Below are positions 9,252-16,855 of a stretch of DNA of 64,000 nucleotides, one piece after another (position 1 is the stretch's first letter; each line of letters starts with the position of its first letter). The position numbers were made by a program, and so were the translations under genes. The stretch lies in NCBI GenBank assembly GCA_910575725.1, contig CAJTFE010000008.1, positions 62,001-126,000 on the forward strand, given 5' to 3'. The notes below the pieces were generated by a model. It was not told the DNA's origin, searched no databases, and saw nothing but the letters and a program-made list of their open reading frames with translations. Source of the stretch: Clostridia bacterium. GTDB lineage: Bacteria > Bacillota > Clostridia > Lachnospirales > Lachnospiraceae.

Positions 9252-10223
9252 TTAAAAGCCTTCGGAGTAAAGAAGCTCGCCTTCCCGGGTGAGAAAGACG
9301 GCCCGGACATCCTTCAGGCTGTTTATGAGCTCCATCCCTTTCTGAGTTCCCATCAGGAAACAGCAGGTGCTTAAGGCGTCTCCGTCCACGGAGTGATCGG
9401 AAATGATGGTCACGGAGGCCAGTTCATTTACGCAGGGATAGCCTGTATCGGGATCCAGCAGGTGGTGGTAGAGGATACCGTCCTTTGTAAAGCAGCGCTC
9501 ATAGATGCCGGAGGTTACCACAGACTGATCAGTAACGGACAGGGCTGTGACAGCAGACACCGTATCTGCAAAGGGCTGGCGGATGCCTATCTGAAAGGGC
9601 GTGCCGTCCGGGCGGTTTCCGATGCAGAGCACATTGCCTCCCAGGTCGATCAGGGCGCTTTTCACTCCTTCTTCTACCAGGTATTCCTTGATGCGGTCGG
9701 CAATGTAGCCTTTGGAAACAGCGCCCAGATCCAGGATCATGCCCTCATCCATGGAAATGGTATGATCCTGAATGTGGACTTTTCCGGCATCAATCAAGGG
9801 AAGGGCCGCTTGAATCCGGGCATCCTCTGGAACCTCCGGCTGCTCTGCGTGAAAATCCCACAGACTGGAAACAGGCCCGATGGTTGGATCAAAAAGACCT
9901 CCGGAGATACGGCTGTAGGAGAGAGCCGTATCCAGAAGCTTCTCCGTTTCCGGGGAGAGATTGTTTTTTAGACCCTGGTTGATCTGATAGATTTCACTTG
10001 TCTCCCGGGTACGGCTGAAAAGATCTTCATAGTAATCGCAAAGCTCCATGGAATGCTCCAGAAGCGATACGTCCGAAGAATCATAGATTGTTATGGTTAC
10101 AACTGTATTGAGCTTAAAGCTTGTTTTCGTAATAGGTTCCAGCGCCTTTTTGCAGCTTCCAAGAAAAAGGCACAGAAGGAAACAGAGTATAACGGGGAAA
10201 AGGGAGTGAATGCTATGCTTCAT
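9252..10223 (-). CDS. apbE: FAD:protein FMN transferase, lipoprotein
   Basis: 323 aa. ApbE transfers FMN from FAD to a Thr of target proteins such as RnfD and RnfG on the outer face of the membrane. The N-terminus is a lipoprotein signal peptide with lipobox LGSC, so Cys24 would be lipidated. Family motifs: FDPTIGPVSSLW, LDLGAVSKGYIAD (FAD binding), the ALIDLGGN segment, and DGDALSTCCFLMG, equivalent to the DALATA metal and FAD site. Its placement tail to tail with the second rnfCD pair suggests it flavinylates Rnf subunits. It has its own promoter at 10247-10276 and ribosome-binding site AAAGGAGG. Confidence 0.92.
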   Translation of the reverse strand: MKHSIHSLFPVILCFLLCLFLGSCKKALEPITKTSFKLNTVVTITIYDSSDVSLLEHSMELCDYYEDLFSRTRETSEIYQINQGLKNNLSPETEKLLDTALSYSRISGGLFDPTIGPVSSLWDFHAEQPEVPEDARIQAALPLIDAGKVHIQDHTISMDEGMILDLGAVSKGYIADRIKEYLVEEGVKSALIDLGGNVLCIGNRPDGTPFQIGIRQPFADTVSAVTALSVTDQSVVTSGIYERCFTKDGILYHHLLDPDTGYPCVNELASVTIISDHSVDGDALSTCCFLMGTQKGMELINSLKDVRAVFLTREGELLYSEGF

Positions 10224-10246
10224 GGACAGCCTCCTTTCGTTGTACT

Positions 10247-10276
10247 ATTGTATCGGATCGGAGAAAGGGCTGTCAA
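10247..10276 (-). promoter_or_regulatory. Predicted sigma-A promoter for apbE
   Basis: On the - strand, -35 TTGACA (10271-10276) and -10 TACAAT (10247-10252) are 18 bp apart, 24 bp upstream of the apbE start. The -35 is a full consensus match. Confidence 0.65.
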
Positions 10277-10288
10277 GGGGACATGTTA

Positions 10289-10406
10289 CGGAACTCTAAT
10301 CAGTAATATCCTTCACAATGCACAAATCGATTTACAGACGCAGCTTTAAGCGGCTGGAAATTGATTTCATATCCGTGTATTGTGAAGGATATTGCGGAAC
10401 TCTTAA
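10289..10406 (+). repeat. Repeat family B, copy B1, upstream of glgX
   Basis: A 106-bp unit folds into one long hairpin. Arms AATATCCTTCACAAT (10305-10319) and ATTGTGAAGGATATT (10379-10393) are perfectly complementary over 15 bp. Inside are the family-conserved core segments AAATCGATTTACAG and CTGGAAATTGATTT, which also pair with two mismatches. The boundary sequence CGGAACTCT occurs on both sides (10289 and 10395), exactly 106 bp apart. The right boundary runs into the glgX ribosome-binding site (GGAGGG). Related copies are at 36.2, 47.4-47.7 and 59.8 kb. Confidence 0.85.
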
Positions 10407-10422
10407 TGGAGGGTAATTTTAT

Positions 10423-12555
10423 ATGGATGAGAGTAAGACAGGGCGCATGACGCCCCAAAAGTATGAAGCAATAAAGGAGGTAGGCCTTCCGCGCACCATT
10501 CATCTGGTCCCTCTGGACATTGTGGGCGGCTTTGAAGTGCGGCCCGGCTTTTATGATGTGAACGGGGCTACAGCTATTCCGGGAGGTGTAAACTTCACGG
10601 TTCATTCCCACGGGGCGACTTCCATTGAGCTTCTTCTGTTCCATCGGGAACAGGACGAGCCCTTTGCCGTGCTCCCTTTTCCACAGCATTACCGCATCGG
10701 CAATGTATATTCCATGATTGTGTTTAAACTGAATATCGAGGAATTTGAATATGCTTACCGGGTAGACGGGCCATACGAGCCGGAAAAAGGGATGATTTTT
10801 GACAAGAACCGCTATCTTCTGGATCCCTATGCCAAGGCCGTTACAGGGCAGAGCGTGTGGGGAGCCTCCTTCTCTGCAGATAAGCACTACAAAGCCCGGG
10901 TGGTTAAGGATGATTTCGACTGGGAGAATCTGCAGGCGCCTCTTTTGCCTATGGAGGATCTGATTATCTATGAGCTCCATGTCCGGGGCTTTACAAAGCA
11001 TGAGTCCTCCGGGGTTTTTGAACCTGGCACCTTTGCGGGCCTGAGGGAAAAGCTTCCCTACTTGAAGGAGCTGGGGGTCAATGTGGTGGAGCTGATGCCG
11101 ATTTTCGAATTTGACGAGATGCAGGATTACCGCCAGGTAGACGGACAGGAGCTTTACAATTACTGGGGTTACAATACAGTGAGCTTTTTTGCCCCCAATA
11201 CCAGCTACACGGCCAGCACGGAATACAATCGCGAGGGCAACGAGCTGAAAAGCCTCATCCGGGATTTCAACGAGAACGGCATCGAGGTTTACCTGGATGT
11301 GGTGTTTAACCATACGGCGGAGGGCAATGAGAACGGGCCCTTCTTCTCCTTCAAGGGTTTTGACAACAATATTTACTACATGCTTACGCCGGACGGGAAG
11401 TATTACAACTTCAGCGGCTGCGGCAATGCCTTGAACTGCAACCATCCCATTGTGCGGCAGATGATTCTGGACTGTCTGCGCTACTGGGTTACCACTTACC
11501 GGGTAGACGGATTCCGTTTTGATCTGGCTTCCATTCTGTCCCGGAATGAGGACGGAACACCTATGAGCAATCCGCCCCTTCTCCAGTCCCTTGCTTTTGA
11601 CCCTATTCTGGGAGATGTAAAGCTGATTGCCGAGGCCTGGGACGCAGGCGGGCTGTATCAGGTGGGAAGCTTCCCCTCCTGGAACCGGTGGGCGGAATGG
11701 AACGGACGTTACCGGGATGATCTGCGCCGGTATCTCAAAGGTGACGCCGGCATGGCCCAGGCGGCTGTCCAGCGGATCAGCGGTTCCCAGGATATCTATG
11801 GGGCCCTTTCCCGCGAAAATGCCTCCGTGAACTTTATCACCTGCCACGACGGCTTTACGCTGAACGATCTCTTTTCCTACAATAACAAGCACAATGAAAA
11901 AAACGGGTGGAACAATACGGACGGCGCCAATGACAACAACAGCTGGAACTGCGGTGTAGAAGGGGAGACAAGGGATCCGGCCGTTCTGGCCCTGCGCTGC
12001 CGTCTCATGCGCAATGCCTTTGCAGTGCTGATGTGCAGCCGCGGAATTCCCATGTTCCTGGCCGGAGATGAGTTCTGCAATACCCAGTTCGGCAACAACA
12101 ACGCTTACTGCCAGGACAATCTGACCTCCTGGCTGGACTGGCGGCAGCTTCGCGAGCACCAGGGAATGTTCCGGTTTTTCAAATATATGATTCAGTTCCG
12201 CAAAAGCCATCGGGTGCTGCGTACCAATGTCAGCAACGGGGCTCTCGGCTTCCCGGATGTGAGCTTCCACGGAACCAAGCCCTGGAAGGAACAGTTTGAG
12301 GAATACGATCATTATATAGGCGTTATGTTCGCCGGACAGGAAGCCGGCCAAAGACCGGAGGTGGTTTACCTTGCCTCCAATGCTTACTGGGAGGAGCTTG
12401 AGGCAGTTCTGCCTGCCCTGCCCAGGGAAATGCACTGGGAGGCTGCGGCAGATACCTGGGAGGAAGAGCAAAAGCCCGGAAGAATTGTGAGAGGAAATCT
12501 TGTCATTAAGGCCAGAAGTGTGATAGTTCTGGTGGGGAAGACAGGGCCCTCCTAA
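10423..12555 (+). CDS. glgX: Glycogen debranching enzyme, isoamylase/GlgX type (GH13)
   Basis: 710 aa. Hydrolyses alpha-1,6 branches of glycogen or limit dextrin in the cytoplasm. An N-terminal CBM48-type domain (about residues 35-150) is followed by the GH13 barrel. Catalytic segments: VDGFRFDLAS (nucleophile Asp), LIAEAWDAGG (acid/base Glu), TCHDGFTLND (transition-state Asp). The FNHTAEGN motif is the conserved region I of GH13. ATG 10423 follows GGAGGG at 10408-10413. It is a single gene with repeat B1 in its leader and an intrinsic terminator after it. The family name is secure; preference for glycogen over other alpha-glucans is inferred. Confidence 0.92.
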   Translation: MDESKTGRMTPQKYEAIKEVGLPRTIHLVPLDIVGGFEVRPGFYDVNGATAIPGGVNFTVHSHGATSIELLLFHREQDEPFAVLPFPQHYRIGNVYSMIVFKLNIEEFEYAYRVDGPYEPEKGMIFDKNRYLLDPYAKAVTGQSVWGASFSADKHYKARVVKDDFDWENLQAPLLPMEDLIIYELHVRGFTKHESSGVFEPGTFAGLREKLPYLKELGVNVVELMPIFEFDEMQDYRQVDGQELYNYWGYNTVSFFAPNTSYTASTEYNREGNELKSLIRDFNENGIEVYLDVVFNHTAEGNENGPFFSFKGFDNNIYYMLTPDGKYYNFSGCGNALNCNHPIVRQMILDCLRYWVTTYRVDGFRFDLASILSRNEDGTPMSNPPLLQSLAFDPILGDVKLIAEAWDAGGLYQVGSFPSWNRWAEWNGRYRDDLRRYLKGDAGMAQAAVQRISGSQDIYGALSRENASVNFITCHDGFTLNDLFSYNNKHNEKNGWNNTDGANDNNSWNCGVEGETRDPAVLALRCRLMRNAFAVLMCSRGIPMFLAGDEFCNTQFGNNNAYCQDNLTSWLDWRQLREHQGMFRFFKYMIQFRKSHRVLRTNVSNGALGFPDVSFHGTKPWKEQFEEYDHYIGVMFAGQEAGQRPEVVYLASNAYWEELEAVLPALPREMHWEAAADTWEEEQKPGRIVRGNLVIKARSVIVLVGKTGPS

Positions 12556-12565
12556 GACTGGATAG

Positions 12566-12633
12566 GAAAAGGCGCTGCCGTGAAATGAGACACCGGCTTT
12601 TTCGGATGTCTCATTTCCTGGCAGCGCTTTTTA
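12566..12633. terminator. Bidirectional intrinsic terminator between glgX and the FlxA-like gene
   Basis: GCGCTGCC-GAAATGAGAC pairs with GTCTCATTTC-GGCAGCGC around a T-rich loop. The stem is flanked by A and T runs, so it can serve both convergent genes. The stop codon of the - strand gene overlaps its end. Confidence 0.85.
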
Positions 12634-12933
12634 AGCAAATTCATCCACATAATTCCCCATATCGTCCGGGGAAGCAGAAGGCCGGGCCTGGGCCGTCTCA
12701 TCTTCTTTGCCGTTTTTCCGGTTTCGAAGCTCTTCTAACTGGCGTTCAAGCTTTTGGATTTTCTGCTCCAGTTCCCTTACCTTGTCCATATCCTTTGCTT
12801 TTTTTGCTTTGTCCTTCTCTTTATTCAGTTGTAACAGCTTTTGCTCCAGAGTTTTGATCTGGGACTCTTCTCTGGATCCGGAAGCTCCTCCCTGGATGGC
12901 AGGGGTTCCGGCGCTTATAGAATGGATGCTCAT
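12631..12933 (-). CDS. FlxA-like coiled-coil protein
   Basis: 100 aa. Almost the whole middle (residues 22-72) is a charged heptad-like coiled coil rich in Lys, Glu and Leu (KTLEQKLLQLNKEKDK). A Ser/Gly-rich start and an acidic tail flank it. This matches the FlxA-like family of small proteins, whose role is not established. AGGTGATTATCT precedes ATG 12933. No signal peptide. Confidence 0.6.
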   Translation of the reverse strand: MSIHSISAGTPAIQGGASGSREESQIKTLEQKLLQLNKEKDKAKKAKDMDKVRELEQKIQKLERQLEELRNRKNGKEDETAQARPSASPDDMGNYVDEFA

Positions 12934-13131
12934 AGATAATCACCTCGTTTTTTTCAATCATAAAGCCTTCCTGTTGGAAAGTCAATTCTTTCGATGTGGA
13001 AAAGCAAGAGAATGTCACGAAATGATAAAAAAAGCTGCAAATAGGATGGATGAAATCTGACGTCAGCGTGAATTGTAACGTAAAAAGGATTTGGATACTC
13101 TTTTGGAACCCATTTTTCTGAAACTTTTTCA

Positions 13132-13160
13132 TTGTATTTCCAATGAGAAAACGCTATAAT
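13132..13160 (+). promoter_or_regulatory. Possible promoter for the beta-CASP hydrolase gene
   Basis: -10 TATAAT (13155-13160) with a weak -35 TTGTAT (13132-13137) at 17 bp spacing, 45 bp before the start codon. The 270-bp gap between the FlxA-like gene and this one otherwise shows only a 13-mer, GTGAATTGTAACG at 13068-13080, shared with 22978-22990. Confidence 0.5.
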
Positions 13161-13205
13161 AATAGATAATAAATGTGTTCTGGAAAAATGGAAAGGAGAC
13201 GGCGA

Positions 13206-14804
13206 ATGAAGCTTACATTTTTGGGAGCGGCCCACGAGGTGACCGGAAGCTGCCATATGCTGGAGGCCTGCGGCAAGGTGATGCTGGTAGATTATGGTAT
13301 GGAACAGGGACCTGATTATTATAAGAACCGGGAGATTCCGGCAGCTGCGGCGGACATTGATTTTGTATTTCTGACCCATGCTCACATCGATCATTCCGGA
13401 CTTCTGCCTCTTTTGTACAAGCAAGGCTTTCGCGGAGCTGTTTTTTCAACGAAGGCTACCCGGGATCTGTGTGAGGTCATGCTCCGTGACAGCGCTCATA
13501 TCCAGATGTTCGAGGCAGAATGGCGGAACCGGAAGGCGAGACGTTCCGGCGGAGAAGAGTATGTTCCCCTTTATGATATGGCCGATGCGGACGGCGCCAT
13601 GAAGCTGTTCTACGGCTGCGCTTACGGAGAGCGGATATCCGTAGCGGAGGGAATCGCCATCCGCTTTACGGATGTGGGACACCTTTTGGGTTCCTCCTGT
13701 ATTGAGATCTGGCTGACTGAAGACACACAGGAACGGAAGATCGTATTCTCCGGCGATATCGGCAATCACAACCAGCCTATTTTAAAGGAGCCTAAGACGG
13801 TAGCGGAGGCGGATTATGTGGTTATGGAATCCACCTACGGGGATCGCAGCCACGGAGAGCGGCCGGATTATGTGGAAGCCCTCACCGGAATCCTTAAGGA
13901 TACCTTTGACCGGGGCGGCAATGTGGTCATTCCCTCCTTTGCCGTGGGAAGAACCCAGGAGATGCTCTATTTTCTCCGGGAGATTAAGGAGCGGAGGCTT
14001 ATCCAGGGGCATGAAGGCTTCCAGGTCTATGTGGACAGTCCCCTGGCTGTTCAGGCAACCACCATTTTCAATAAAAATATGTATGAATGCTTTGACGAAG
14101 AGACGATGGCTCTTGTGAAGAAAGGGATCAATCCCATCGCCTTCCCGGGACTGAACCTGTCGATTACCAGCGATGAGTCAAAGGCCATCAATTTTGATGA
14201 TGAACCCAAGGTTATTCTTTCTGCCTCCGGCATGTGCGAGGCGGGACGTATCCGCCATCATCTGAAGCATAATCTCTGGAGAGAGGACAGCACGATTCTC
14301 TTTGTAGGCTACCAGGCCGTGGGAACCCTTGGCCGGGCCATTGTGGAAGGCGCTTCTACTGTGAAGCTCTTTGGCGAGGAGATAGAGATCCGGGCTAAAA
14401 TTATGAAGCTGGCGGGCATCAGCGGACATGCGGACAAGGAGGGGCTGATTTCCTGGCTCCAGGGCTTTGAGAAGAAGCCAAAGAGAGTCTTTGTCGTTCA
14501 CGGAGAGGACACGGTCTGCGATCACTTTGTGGAGTGCCTGGAAAACTATGGTTATGACGCCAGGGCGCCTTACAGCGGCGGCTGCTATGATCTGATTACG
14601 AATACCCATCTTGAAGTGGGCAATAAGATACGCATTGAGCGGGATAAAAAGCTTGCCAAACCGTCCTCTACCGTTTATGATAGATTGGTGGAGGTTGGTA
14701 AGAGACTTATGCGCTTGATCGACAAGAGCAAGGGATGGGCGAATAAGGATCTGGCCAAACTTGCGGACCAGCTGCAGGCTCTCTGTGAAAAGTGGGAGAA
14801 ATAA
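13206..14804 (+). CDS. MBL-fold beta-CASP metallohydrolase (RNA-processing exonuclease family)
   Basis: 532 aa. The metallo-beta-lactamase core shows HAHIDHSG (the HxHxDH zinc motif) near residue 59 and further metal ligands at DVGHLLGSS and FSGDIG. The beta-CASP insertion has VIPSFAVGRTQE, SASGMCEAGR and the closing ISGHADKEGL and FVVHGE motifs. The family includes the archaeal and eukaryal CPSF73 nucleases and bacterial relatives and processes RNA in the cytoplasm. The C-terminal 60 residues are lysine-rich. ATG 13206 follows AAAGGAGACG; a frame extending upstream to 13173 lacks a Shine-Dalgarno. The exact RNA substrate is unknown. Confidence 0.88.
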   Translation: MKLTFLGAAHEVTGSCHMLEACGKVMLVDYGMEQGPDYYKNREIPAAAADIDFVFLTHAHIDHSGLLPLLYKQGFRGAVFSTKATRDLCEVMLRDSAHIQMFEAEWRNRKARRSGGEEYVPLYDMADADGAMKLFYGCAYGERISVAEGIAIRFTDVGHLLGSSCIEIWLTEDTQERKIVFSGDIGNHNQPILKEPKTVAEADYVVMESTYGDRSHGERPDYVEALTGILKDTFDRGGNVVIPSFAVGRTQEMLYFLREIKERRLIQGHEGFQVYVDSPLAVQATTIFNKNMYECFDEETMALVKKGINPIAFPGLNLSITSDESKAINFDDEPKVILSASGMCEAGRIRHHLKHNLWREDSTILFVGYQAVGTLGRAIVEGASTVKLFGEEIEIRAKIMKLAGISGHADKEGLISWLQGFEKKPKRVFVVHGEDTVCDHFVECLENYGYDARAPYSGGCYDLITNTHLEVGNKIRIERDKKLAKPSSTVYDRLVEVGKRLMRLIDKSKGWANKDLAKLADQLQALCEKWEK

Positions 14805-14855
14805 GCAGCCTGGTTATCGAACAACTGACAAAAAATGAGGGGATGAACAAAAGCA

Positions 14856-15620
14856 ATGGAGCGCAGCGAAAGAGAAAGGCAGATGACCCCGGCGGAACGC
14901 CGTAGAAGAATGGAGGCCAGAAAGCGCCGGCAGAAGGAGCGGGCCCGCAAAAGGCGGATACGGATGATGATCCTGCTTGGAGGCGGTATTCTGGTGCTTG
15001 CCGTTATCGGATTGATTATTTTCGGAATTGTCCGTCTGGTTTCCGGCGGTTCCTCCAAGGGAATCGCTGCCAATGGAGATACCTATGTCATAGCACTTGA
15101 TGCCGGTCACGGCGGCGAGGATATCGGACGAAGCAGTGGGGAGACGGTGGAGAAGAACGTAACCTGGGAGATTTGTTCCAAGCTGAAAACCATGCTGGAA
15201 GGCCAGGGTTACCAGGTGATTCTGATCCGTGAGGATGATACCCGGATTTCCAAAGAGGAGCGGCTTGCAAAGGCCCTGGATTCCAAGGCGGATTTATTGG
15301 TAAGCATCCATGGCGGCTATTCGGATGATTCCGGCGTTTCCGGAGCGGTCAGCTACTATAACAAGGACAATCAGCAGAGCCAGTATCTTGCGGAAAAGAT
15401 ACAGGAGGCTCTCTTAAAAGAAAGCGGCGCTGCTGACGGCGGAACGAAAGAGGGCAGCTTCAGCATTATTTCCGATACAGAGATGCCTTCTGTCCTCATA
15501 GAAGCAGGCTATATCAGCAATGAAGAGGAAGCTGCAAGCCTTGCAGACGACACCTACCAGAACAATGTGGCCAAAGGAATCGCCAAAGGAATTATTATGA
15601 GTCTGGAAAAAACCGAGTAA
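14856..15620 (+). CDS. N-acetylmuramoyl-L-alanine amidase (Amidase_3), membrane-anchored
   Basis: 254 aa. A strongly basic cytoplasmic start (Arg/Lys-rich, residues 1-40) is followed by one membrane helix (about residues 42-66) and an extracellular zinc amidase domain. Zinc and catalytic residues are visible: His in DAGHGG, Glu in VEKNVTWE, His in VSIHGGY and the catalytic Glu in VLIEAGYISN. It cleaves the bond between muramic acid and the stem peptide of peptidoglycan. This is a signal-anchor form rather than a secreted one. It lies between the beta-CASP gene and a kinase gene on the same strand. Confidence 0.9.
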   Translation: MERSERERQMTPAERRRRMEARKRRQKERARKRRIRMMILLGGGILVLAVIGLIIFGIVRLVSGGSSKGIAANGDTYVIALDAGHGGEDIGRSSGETVEKNVTWEICSKLKTMLEGQGYQVILIREDDTRISKEERLAKALDSKADLLVSIHGGYSDDSGVSGAVSYYNKDNQQSQYLAEKIQEALLKESGAADGGTKEGSFSIISDTEMPSVLIEAGYISNEEEAASLADDTYQNNVAKGIAKGIIMSLEKTE

Positions 15621-15723
15621 CTGGTGTATACTGTTTTTATAGATAAAAGGCAGCGCCGGATATTTTTTGAATCCCGCTGCAAGGAAGCAGTTTCACTTAG
15701 TTTCAGAAAGGAGTGACACCCAT

Positions 15724-16362
15724 ATGGCAAACAATACGGTTATTACCATCGGACGGCAATACGGCAGCGGCGGACACGACATCGGAATCAAATTGGCGGA
15801 GAAGATGGGAATTCCCTTCTATGATAAGGAGCTTCTCTCAAGGGCGGCCAAGGACAGCGGCTTATGCCGGGAGCTTTTCGAGAATCACGACGAGAAGCCT
15901 ACCAACAGCTTTTTATATTCTCTGGTGATGGACACTTATTCCACCGGCTATTCTTCAGCGGCATTTTCTGAGATGCCCTTGAACCATAAGGTTTTTCTGG
16001 CGCAGTTTGACAGCATCAAGAAGATTGCGGCGGAAGGGCCCTGCGTGATCGTAGGACGCTGTGCCGACTATGCCCTTGAGAATATTCCAGGCGTGGTGAA
16101 TGTCTTTCTATATGCGGATCTTCCCTCCCGAATTGTTCGCATTGCCAGACGGCATGATCTCACCGACGCCAAGGCCAAGGATCTGATCCGCAAGACAGAT
16201 AAGGGCCGTGCCAGCTACTACAATTACTATACCAGTAAAAAGTGGGGAGAGGCCTCAGGCTATGATCTGTGTCTCAATACCAGTACCCTGGGCATTGACG
16301 GCACTGTCCATCTGATCCGGGAATTTGTTACATATAAAGAAAAAGAACATGAGAGAATTTAG
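15724..16362 (+). CDS. Cytidylate kinase-like protein
   Basis: 212 aa. Starts with ITIGRQYGSGGHDIG, the P-loop-like signature of the cytidylate-kinase-like family found widely in Firmicutes, in which the canonical GKS/T is replaced by SGG. VIVGRCADYAL (about residue 105) and the Arg-rich lid also match. It is a soluble protein. Real nucleotide kinase activity is uncertain because the P-loop is altered. ATG 15724 follows AAAGGAGTGAC; an earlier in-frame ATG at 15667 has no ribosome-binding site. The next gene, dtd, starts 4 bp after the stop. Confidence 0.8.
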   Translation: MANNTVITIGRQYGSGGHDIGIKLAEKMGIPFYDKELLSRAAKDSGLCRELFENHDEKPTNSFLYSLVMDTYSTGYSSAAFSEMPLNHKVFLAQFDSIKKIAAEGPCVIVGRCADYALENIPGVVNVFLYADLPSRIVRIARRHDLTDAKAKDLIRKTDKGRASYYNYYTSKKWGEASGYDLCLNTSTLGIDGTVHLIREFVTYKEKEHERI

Positions 16363-16365
16363 TCT

Positions 16366-16800
16366 ATGAAATTTGTCATACAGAGAGTGTCCCATGCATC
16401 GGTAACGGTGGATGGGACTGTTATTGGAAATATAGGAAAAGGTTACCTGGTTCTCATCGGCGTCGGACAGGGAGATACCAGGGCGGAGGCGGATCGTCTG
16501 GTAAAAAAGATGCTGGGCCTTCGGATTTTTCCCGATGAGAACGGAAAGATCAATCTGTCTTTAAAGGATGTAGAGGGGGAGCTTCTTCTGGTTTCCCAGT
16601 TTACCCTCTATGCTGACTGCAGCCACGGAAACCGGCCAGGCTTTACGAATGCCGGAGATCCGAAGCTTGCCGAGGAGTTATATGAATATATTATCGAGAG
16701 CTGTAAAGACCGGGCTTCCAAGGTACAGCATGGAAGCTTCGGCGCAGATATGAAGGTAGAGCTTTTAAATGACGGGCCCTTTACCATCATTCTGGAGTAG
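16366..16800 (+). CDS. dtd: D-aminoacyl-tRNA deacylase
   Basis: 144 aa, the usual DTD length. Removes D-amino acids, notably D-Tyr, from tRNA and so protects translation. Both family motifs are present: [15 protein letters not shown] around residues 76-90 (catalytic SQFTL) and NDGPFTI at the C-terminus (the Gly-cisPro motif). MKFVIQRV is the typical start. It is 4 bp downstream of the cytidylate-kinase-like gene, so translation is probably coupled. Confidence 0.95.
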   Translation: MKFVIQRVSHASVTVDGTVIGNIGKGYLVLIGVGQGDTRAEADRLVKKMLGLRIFPDENGKINLSLKDVEGELLLVSQFTLYADCSHGNRPGFTNAGDPKLAEELYEYIIESCKDRASKVQHGSFGADMKVELLNDGPFTIILE

Positions 16801-16855
16801 CTAGAAGCAGGACAGTTTTTCAGCTTGTTCTGTTAATATATAAAGGAGAACATCT

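Noticed and set aside
10300..12471. 723-codon open frame on the - strand
   Set aside because: It lies fully antisense to the well-supported glgX gene, has no ribosome-binding site or family motif, and is a by-product of codon usage on the other strand.
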